Part shown: piece by piece, positions 56,580 to 64,000 of the stretch
Numbering within the stretch: the stretch's first letter is position 1
Layout of the letters: each line of letters opens with the position of its first letter
Origin: Notamacropus eugenii
Taxonomy: Eukaryota; Chordata; Mammalia; Diprotodontia; Macropodidae
NCBI RefSeq assembly: GCF_028372415.1
Contig: NC_092874.1
Location: 114,093,744-114,157,743, forward strand
Direction: 5' to 3'
DNA length: 64,000 bases
Position numbers and translations under genes: made by a program
The notes under the pieces: generated by a model
Database searches by the model: none
What the model was told of the DNA's origin: nothing
What the model saw: only the letters and a program-made list of their open reading frames with translations

Positions 56580-57125
56580 AAAAATTGCATTGAGAAATTT
56601 CAAAATGGAACAAAATTTCCAAAGTCACAAAAGTTTTAACTATTAAATAGCATATACAATTCCTTAGTAATCTATGTCCTTTATTTGGAATCCTCCATTG
56701 CCCTAACATAGTCAAGGATCAGGAAGAAGACAAATAAAAAACCTTGGAGCAGACAGAATAGTTGCCACAAAGTCTATGCATTATAGCATATACAATTTCA
56801 CTCATAGGACAGCCCCTTATTTAAGACTTATTCTTTTTAACCTCCCACAATTATAAAGACTTTTATTATCTGCTTTTTCAAGTGGTCTTTAGATAGAGGT
56901 TGAGGAAAGGAATAGAAAGACTGTAAAAAGCATATACACATATACAGAATTAAAAAAGCATAGAGTGGAGCCATTTAGATGGCACATAGCCTATATACTG
57001 TCAGTAGTGCCTGAAGGTAGGTGTCAGTGTCAATAGATAGCACAGTACAATAGTTGATGTTCATGGTAATGACCCTGAGCAAAAAAAAAAAAATTTACTT
57101 CATATCATTGTTACTTGTGTATGTA
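56580..57125. other. No recognised feature
   Basis: No supported gene or clear repeat. Confidence 0.3.
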
Positions 57126-57129
57126 TTTT

Positions 57130-57255
57130 ATTTCCTCTAGATTGTTAGTTTTGTGAGGATAGTGACCATGTAGTTATTACATTTGTATCCCCTTTAGCAT
57201 ATAGCATATTGCATTTAAATAGACAGTAAATATTTGTTGAGTGAATGTTCTGTTT
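57130..57255 (+). repeat. L2 3' end, sense
   Basis: 'ttttgtgaggatagtgacca', 'gcatatagcatattgcattt' and 'aaatatttgttgagtgaatg'. Confidence 0.5.
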
Positions 57256-57410
57256 ATTTTGCTTAAGAAATCAGTCTTAAAAAAAAAAAAACAAGAAAAT
57301 GCTACTTGATGGGCAGAGGTGTTTTCATTTTTATCTTTGTACCTGGGAGAGTGATCAGTCTGTGGTAATGCTTGTTGAATTGAACCTTCTTTCATTTTTC
57401 TTTCCTTTTG

Positions 57411-58215
57411 TTTTTTAAAATAATGTATATTTTTATTTTGTTAAATATTTCTCCATTACATTGAAAACCTTTTTAACACCTATTTTAAAAAAAATTTTGA
57501 GTTCCAAATTCTCTCCCTCCCCTCTCCCATACCTGTTGAGAATGCAAGTAACATTGATTATACTTGTGAAGTCATACAAAACATATTTCGATGTTTTACT
57601 CTAGAAAGAACAATACTTTTTGTGACGTCATGAAAGCCCTTATTTTATTTTTTACATTCATTATGAATGGGTCTCTCCCTAATGGAGTACACTTGCTCAG
57701 ACAAACACAAGGCTTTTTATGCCCTGTTTCTGATTCAAATTTCTCGCTTTGTTCCCCATTGGCCAGATACAACTTCCTGGACTGCCTCTTCCATGTTCTT
57801 CTCCTTCATATGTTCCCCCTCAAACAGCTCATTAAGCATGTATGTAAGTTTCTGATCTTTTACTTAGTCAGAAGCCTGGTTCTGCTAGGTCAAAGCTTTG
57901 ATTAGAACTAGTTACCTCTGATTTACATCCTATTATCACTCAAAGCTGGGAAGTACTTTTAATCCTGTGGAAACAGAATTCCTTTTTTTGTTTCTCACAC
58001 CAAATTGGCCATGTTGCAAAAGAAAACACACAACCCTCCCCCCCCCCCCAAGAAAATTAAAGGAAATAGAAAAACATAGCATGTTTTGATCTGCACTTGA
58101 AAGTCATCAGTCCTCTTTTTGGAGCATTTTTCATCATGACTCCTTTGGACTTGTCTTGGATCATTGTCTTGATCACAGTAGCTAAAACTTTCACTGTTGA
58201 GAATTGAATCCTCTT
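57411..58215 (-). repeat. L1 3' end, antisense, split by an LTR-like insert
   Basis: Pieces at 57411-57591 ('gagttccaaattctctccct', 'gtcatacaaaacatatttc') and 58000-58215 ('ttggccatgttgcaaaaga', 'atcatgactcctttggactt') are consecutive parts of an antisense marsupial L1 3' UTR. Confidence 0.7.
57592..57999 (-). mobile_element. LTR-like insertion, about 408 bp
   Basis: It sits exactly between consecutive L1 segments. On the minus strand it runs from TGTGAGAAAC to GTAAAACA (TG...CA), with a TATA-like GGCATAAAAAGCC followed about 80 bases later by AAAATAAAATAAG, as in a U3-R layout. A perfect CRE palindrome TGACGTCA lies at 57623-57630. Flanking words (tcga and ccaa) match poorly, so a duplication is not shown. 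Confidence 0.45.
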
Positions 58216-58219
58216 TCAA

Positions 58220-59095
58220 TATATATATAGGCTTTAGTTATTTGGAAAAGTCCCTAATTTAGAGCTCCTCATTGCTGAAATTTTGAATAAATTAACATTT
58301 TTCTGTGTTTATACGGTATTCTCTCAATGGCTGCTTTGCAGCTCATTCCCTATTATGAATGATCTTCTGACCTCCATGGTTCAGAGTTGTCCCACACTTG
58401 GTTATTCACCTGCCATGTCCTCAGAGTGATCAGGTTATTTGGTTGGCATATTAAGAGCTGGGCTCTAATGCCATATCTGCTGCCAGCTTTAGGGTTGTCA
58501 TCCCTCAGATCTCTTCCTGCTCTAACATTTCACCTCAGATAGAACATTTGATAGCCTCTTCCGCTGGAAATGCCTTTCAGAGTATGGGGTGTATACTTTT
58601 GGATATCCTCAGTGGTAGCAAGGTACCTGATCTTTCTGAGTTTTGTAATTTTTGGTTTGCTACAAATTGATACTGACACTATGCTAGAAAATACAGATTT
58701 TTTGAAAGTTTGAACATTTTTATTTCAGTATCCTCTTAATGTGTATATATGTTGTAAATTGCGTGACAAATGCAGTAAGATATTATTTCAACCAATAATT
58801 TGGTATCTATGTTAATTCAGGAATAGATTGGGGCAAGTATCACATGCAGTTTCTTAGATTAAGCATATTAATAATATGAATATTTTGGTGAGAGAATATT
58901 TGAACTAAAGAGAACAAACTTTTCAGTCACTTTAGAAGTACCAATTAATGGCACTATCTTTTGCCTAATATCTACAAATAAACATCACTTTTTTTTCTGT
59001 TTCCATATCTGATCATTTGCCAGATATTCTTTGTTTTCAATATTTGACATCCTTGTCCTCCTTCCTGGGCCTGCTACCACTTTAGTTTGATTGAA
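58220..59095. other. No recognised feature
   Basis: No gene supported; possibly an old unassigned repeat at 58.33-58.65 kb. Confidence 0.3.
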
Positions 59096-59099
59096 TTAC

Positions 59100-59600
59100 T
59101 CAGTTCATTTCAAACATTTATTGAGGTCCTTCTCGGCAAGGTGCTGGGAATACAAAAATAAAAGTCTTTTCAGGAGTTTGTTAGGTGGTGATAGTAGTGA
59201 TAATGTGCAGATATAATGCAAACTATATACAAAGTGGTTTTGGGCATAAAAGAGCAGTGACAGCTAAGGGGATTTGTGCAGACCTCTTGTTGAAGGTCAT
59301 TCTCAGGAGCTATTTAAATGGGAGGAAGAAATGCTTTTTAGATATAGGAGGAGGGACGGCTTGGGCAAAGGAGGGAGGAGAAGAGCTTGTAGGCATGTTT
59401 GAATAGAAAAGAGAGTGCATGAAGGGGAATTTAAGAAAAAAAGAGGAGCTAAAATTGGGGAAGCTTTACTTACTAAATGGAGAGTTCTTTATCTTTTGTC
59501 CTATAGACAAGAGGAGGCAACTGAAAGCTTTTGATCAGGGGACTGATATGATCAGATACTTTTAGGATTATTGTTTTAGCTGCTGTGTGGAGGATAAATG
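59100..59600 (-). repeat. L2 3' part, antisense
   Basis: 'aaacatttattgaggtcctt', 'ggcaaggtgctgggaataca', 'atcaggggactgatatgatc' and 'gctgctgtgtggaggataaa'. Confidence 0.65.
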
Positions 59601-59659
59601 GAAGAATATTATTAAATGCCTACTCTGACAATTTTCCTAGTCTCTTGTTATATATAGAA

Positions 59660-60565
59660 AATAGTGAAACTACATATTTAAAAATTATACTTCAGTTTTT
59701 TTTGAGATCCAAATTTTCTCCTCTCATCCTCTCCCCCATTCCTAGAGAATGTAATATGTTAGTTATAAATGTGCAGTCATGCAAACATATCCATAATAGC
59801 CATGTTCAAAAAAGAAGACAAGAAAAATTAAGTGAAAAAATGTGCTTTCAATTTGCACTCAGTTCATCAGTTCTCTTTCTGGAGGTGAAGAGTATTTTTT
59901 ATCTTGAGACTTTTGGAGTTATCTTGGATGATTGTATTTATCAGAGTAACTAAGTCTTTCATAGTTGATCACTGTTACAATATTATAGTTACTGTGTACA
60001 GTGATCTCCTGGTTCTGATCACTTCATTTTGCATTAGTTCATATAAATCTTCCCAGGTTTTTCTGAAACCACCCTGCTCATCATTCTGTATACTACAGTA
60101 GTATTCCATCACAGTCATATATCACAACTTGTTCAGCTGTTCCTCAGTTAATGAACATCTCCTCCATTTCCAGTTTTTTGCCACCACAAAAAAGCAGCAA
60201 TAAATAACATATGTCCTTTTTCTTTTCCTTTGATCTCTTTGGGATATAGACTTAGTAGTGGTATTGCTAGCTCAAAAGGCACATGTAGTTTTATAACCTT
60301 TTGGGCATAATTCTAAATTTTTCTTCCAAAATGGTTGGACCTGTTCACAACTCCACCAACAATGTACTAATGTCCTTACTTTTCCACAGCCCTCCCACAT
60401 TTGTAATTTTGTTTTTCTGTCATATTAGCCAATCTGATAGGTATGAAATGGTACTTTAGAGTTGTTTTAATTTACATTTCTCTAAGTGATTTAGAGCATT
60501 TTTTTCGTGTGACTATTGATAACTGATTTCTTCTTCTGAAAACTGTTTGTTCATATCCTTTGAGG
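59660..60565 (-). repeat. L1 3' region, antisense, about 0.9 kb
   Basis: T-rich end, then 'cagtcatgcaaacatatcc', 'gtagtattccatcacagtca', 'tcagctgttcctcagttaat', 'tttgggatatagacttagta', 'caactccaccaacaatgtac', 'gttcatatcctttgagggat'. Classic antisense marsupial L1 3' UTR/ORF2 end. Confidence 0.8.
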
Positions 60566-61420
60566 GATTAGATTGTAATGGAGAAAACATTATGCCCACA
60601 TGAAGTAGATACAAGACAGAGGGAGGGAGGGAGGCAGTAGTAGCAGCTGAGTGGACTAGAAAGAAAAAGACATCATGTAGAAGTTGGTGCCTGAGCTGAG
60701 TCTTGAAGGGAACCCAAGAGATAAGGAGGGAATGCACTAGGCATGGGAGCACATCCAGTGCAGTGATAGGGAAATGGCAGAATGTTGTGTGTGCAAAACA
60801 GCAAAAGGAGTCGTTTGGCTAGATTGTAGAATATGGGAAGGACGAGTGACATTATGAGGTTGGAAAGATAGGAAGACTCCAAGTTGTGAAGAGTTTTAAT
60901 TGCACAAGGACATTATATCTGATCTTGAAGTAGTATGGAGACGCTGGAGTCTATGAAGTAGGTTAGTGGTAAGGTTTGTGCTTTAGAAAAATAACTTTTG
61001 TCACTTGTGTGAAAGATAAATTATAGTAGGGGCTTAAGGAAGGGAAACAATTATATGATTGCAGTAGTCTGTAGGGCATGTATAGGGTAGAAGCTATCTA
61101 AAGGAGAGAAGGTGGCATGTGGATCATGTGAAGCATGTGAGAGTCATGGACAAAGACTCTCAAAGCAGTTAATTGGTATATTTGGGGTGAGGAAGGGAAA
61201 GGGGTCTAGGCTAACTGAGATTGTGAGCCTTGGTGGCTGAGAAGATAGTACTCTGTACAGAATTGGAGAAGTTTAAGAGAAGAATGCATTTTGGGGAATT
61301 ATATGAATTTTCTTTTGAATATATTGAAATGAATATGGACAACAAGGTAGAGACATCAGGTAGTCAGTAACAGGGAACTATAGCTTGAGAGGACTTTTGG
61401 ATTGTCTCCTGCCTATAACA
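60566..61420 (-). repeat. L2 LINE, antisense
   Basis: 'ttagattgtaatggagaaaa', 'gtgcctgagctgagtcttga', 'ctaggcatgggagcacatc', 'gattgcagtagtctgtagg', 'agacatcaggtagtcagta' follow antisense L2 order. Confidence 0.65.
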
Positions 61421-61714
61421 CTGATCTCAGACTTCATATTTGTTTTAACTTGATGGTACTTATATGTTTACATCAGAAAGGCTTGTTAAGCTGATATCAT
61501 AAGTGTGAGTATAAAGACTGAATAATATGTTTGGGGAGGTGGGGTGAATAACAAACAACTTTGACCTAGACTACTAGTGTTGCCTTCCTTACCTTTATTA
61601 TCCTTCTGTTTTTGCTTTCAGATAAGCCATTTTTATATGCTGTTGACAGACTAGCTTTCTTCATGCACCCTTCTAATCTTGTCAATATTCATGCAGTGAC
61701 TATTTTGCAAGTAA
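61421..61714. other. No recognised feature
   Basis: AT-rich sequence, nothing supported. Confidence 0.3.
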
Positions 61715-61830
61715 TGAATGAATAAATTTTAAAAAGTTTATTAAGCAATTACCATGCATTGAGCACTGTGTAAATCACTTAGGATATAAATTGAAAATTA
61801 AGTCATTCTTTGTCTTCAAGGAGGGGGTAT
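61715..61830 (-). repeat. L2/MIR 3' end, antisense
   Basis: 'gtttattaagcaattaccat' and 'attgagcactgtgtaaatc' plus 'ctttgtcttcaaggagg'. Confidence 0.55.
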
Positions 61831-62069
61831 ATATGTACATATATAGGGGAGTGGTGTCCTGGGAAGGAAATTTTGGTCTGAGAAGTCATCAGGATGATCA
61901 GTGGATCTAATAGAGCACTGAATTGACCCATTCTTTCCTGAAACAATGGTGGTTTCGATTTATTTACTACGACCAGAGCAAAAGACAGAAATGGGGAAGG
62001 CACAGGACAGATGTCTAGAACACCCAGTGAATTTGAAGCAGAGAACCCCTTAGATATAATGGAGTAGAT

Positions 62070-62278
62070 CAATGATGTCAACCTCAGATAGAAACATGGC
62101 CACAAATCTCTACATAAGTATTTCTGTGGGTTGCACATTGACTGGCTTAGTTTTAAAATGCAGCATTCTCTGTGTTTCATTGTATTTTTATTTGTTTTGT
62201 TAACTATTTCCCAAATGCGTTTTAATCTGGTACTGGCTGCACTTGGAGGTATTGTGGTCCATATGTTTGACATCTCTG
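62070..62278. mobile_element. hAT-type MITE with 8 bp target-site duplication
   Basis: 209 bp, starting 'caatgatgtcaacctcagat' and ending 'atatgtttgacatctctg', with the inner 'attgtatttttatttgtttt' and 'aactatttcccaaatgcg' shared with 52010-52196. Flanks gagtagat (62062-62069) and gactagat (62279-62286) match 7/8. Confidence 0.75.
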
Positions 62279-62299
62279 GACTAGATGATTTTGTACTTA

Positions 62300-63070
62300 A
62301 TAATCAAGATAGCTCAATTCTAGGATGAAATTTCTAAATAACTTTAGCTTTCCTTAGCCTGACATTCAAGATTCTCTCTAATTTGTCTCTAACCCTGTTT
62401 TCTAGCTTTAATAGTTTATATGGTTCAGTTAAACTGACATTTATTAAACTCCAAGGAGCATTGCTCTGAGAGTATTAAAGGGTTCAATTAAGATTGGCTT
62501 ACTACCTTTGGGGAACTTTAGGGGTGTTTAGTAGGTATGATGCATACACAGAATGGTACATCATTTGTGCTGTGTGAGGTCATATTTGTGAGAGTATTAG
62601 AAAGACCTTTATGAGGAAGGGTTGAGTTGGACAGGAGGTAAACAACTGGGAGGACGAATTTTAGGCATAGAGAGGTAAAGGGAAGGATGGAATGAAGTGA
62701 TTTAGTGAATAGTGCAGTTTGTCTGGAGTTTAGATTTTGTGGAGGTAGATTGTTTAAAATAAAGCTGGAAAAAGGTTGACTGGTGACATTGTGAAGAGGG
62801 GAAGGAAAGCCTTGGATGTCAGTAGTCACTCACCAAATGTTTATTAAGCACCTGCTGTCTACCAGGCACTGTCCTAAGTGCTGGGTATACAAGAAGAGGC
62901 AAAAGACAGCCTCTCTCTTCCGGAGTCTACACACAAATGAAAGCTAAAAATGGGAATGGGAGGGGGAGCAGTACCTGTGGTGGTGGGGAATATGGGAGAG
63001 AAGCCAAAGAAATCCAGAATGTGAGTAGTAGATGAGAATGTCAGACTTGGGCTCAGACATGTCAAGTGAT
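62300..63070 (-). repeat. L2-derived block, mostly antisense
   Basis: Sense-like scraps at 62340-62420, then antisense L2 body (62520-62820) and a clear antisense tail from 62828 ('aaatgtttattaagcacctg', 'aggcactgtcctaagtgctg'). Confidence 0.6.
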
Positions 63071-63256
63071 TTGCCTGTAGTCCCAAGTAGTTTCAGGAAG
63101 GAGTATGCATTAAAGACTTGAGGGATCAGGAAGGTGGCACCAGAAGCGAATCTTTTGTGAGAGAGGTTTGTCCCATCCTGGGGTGGTGATAATTGTGGTT
63201 AGTTAGAGTTGGGTGAGACTTTCTGTGGGCTGGAGAGTAAAGCAGTGTTAAAAATG

Positions 63257-63502
63257 ATTGGATAGGCAACTAGATAGTGCAGTAGATAGAGCTCTATGCC
63301 CAGAGTCAGGAAGAGCTCAGTTGAAATCCAGCCTCAGATACAAACTAGTTGTGTGGCCCTGGGTAAGTCACTTAACTTAGTTGCCTCAGTTTCCTCATCC
63401 GTAAAATGAGCTGGAGAAGAAAATAGCAAACTACCCCAGTATGTTTGCCAAGCAAATCCCAAAAGTGGTCATGACTGAAATGATTAAGCAATAACCACAA
63501 AA
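63257..63502 (+). mobile_element. MAR1-type SINE, sense
   Basis: Complete layout: 'tagtgcagtagatagagctc', 'tgtgtggccctgggtaagtc', 'gtttcctcatccgtaaaatg', 'gtggtcatgactgaaatgat' and an AAC-rich tail. Confidence 0.85.
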
Positions 63503-64000
63503 TTTCAAATATATACAAGTTAAACTCCTACCTCCACTTTTAAAAAATGAAAATAAAATTCATTTCAAAAAAGCACAAGCATGGTGACTTTGCTGCAACT
63601 GCCAAAGAATGCAGAAAAGCAGCTATGCAATAGAGTATGTGCAAATTAGATTAAATTTTATTAGGCAAGTGTGGGGGTGATCAGCCACTGTTATCATTAG
63701 TCAGTGTAGGCTTATGACATAGATGAATTGAACAGCTTTCTGTATTTGAATGTGAAGTATTTAAATTTGATGTTCAATAGTCTTGTGTGGAAATTAAAAG
63801 CACAAAATATTTGTTATATTTTTTAACATTGAATTAATTTTGCTAAAGACAACATAAACTGATTTTTAAGAGCCTCTGCAACTTTAAAACATTGAAGTAA
63901 CTTAACACTTATAGATAATTGATACTTTCAATAATGGTATTTAATAGTAATAAATTTTAATTCTTTTTAAAGTGTACTGTTCCCCCTTTCTTCCCCCACC
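63503..64000. other. No recognised feature
   Basis: AT-rich end of the window; no gene or clear repeat. Confidence 0.35.

Noticed and set aside
61803-62273. 156-codon frame on the minus strand
   Set aside because: It runs through an L2 tail, unassigned DNA and a hAT MITE, so it is chance.
1-64000. CRISPR arrays, operons, prokaryotic or phage systems
   Set aside because: No regularly spaced direct repeats and no dense co-directional genes; the repeat families are those of a mammal.
1-64000. Functional tRNA, snRNA or miRNA genes
   Set aside because: The tRNA-like text lies within SINEs, and no clean cloverleaf or known snRNA box set was found. MicroRNA hairpins cannot be judged without folding.

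Overview
This window reads as nuclear DNA of a marsupial (metatherian) mammal. The support is its repeat content: MAR1-type tRNA-like SINEs, many L2 and MIR/THER copies, RTE and BovB LINEs, marsupial-style L1 ends, and an L1-derived half-LINE (HAL1) with ORF1 but no ORF2. I recognise these families by eye and from memory, without a repeat search. The species cannot be decided. No intact protein-coding gene can be supported, and most open frames are short chance frames or fragments of transposon ORFs.

Layout. From 1 to 2.7 kb the sequence is AT-rich with a few old repeats. From about 2.8 to 4.7 kb lies a CpG-island promoter. Its core (3.75-3.94 kb) holds two ZNF143/Staf-like sites, an NRF1-like palindrome and a YY1-like AAGATGGTGGC. 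This order suggests a TATA-less promoter firing rightwards near 3.9 kb into a GC-rich 5' exon with no long convincing coding frame. From 4.8 kb to the end the sequence looks like one long intron or intergenic tract. Most L2 and L1 copies there are antisense to the + strand, as is usual inside a + strand transcription unit.

Repeat blocks. 9.4-12.8 kb: L2, MIR and MAR1. 13.5 kb: small hAT-type MITE. 16-22.2 kb: L2, MIR and MAR1, a 615 bp hAT-like element and a TG/TA microsatellite. 22.2-26.7 kb: a near full-length, decayed RTE-like LINE on the minus strand, with endonuclease, reverse transcriptase and a C-terminal C2H2 finger, interrupted by a 425 bp retroposed insert with a target-site duplication. 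27.0-33.2 kb: a three-layer nest in which an L2 was hit by an antisense L1-type element, itself hit by a HAL1. 33.6-37.2 kb: L2, a second hAT-like copy and a GGAA microsatellite. 41-53 kb: CR1/L3, L1, BovB, a 7SL-like fragment and small hAT elements. 53.5-56.6 kb: a second half-LINE, antisense, split by a solo LTR. 57.4-63.5 kb: L1, an LTR-like insert, L2, a hAT MITE and MAR1.

Three very short exon-like segments (near 40.0, 43.3 and 50.3 kb) have splice-site-like flanks and compatible phases. They are the only hint of coding sequence and are weak. I found no new biological system. The most useful observations are the nested insertions with readable target-site duplications, the half-LINEs, the RTE element with a zinc finger, the unidentified retrocopy, and the promoter.
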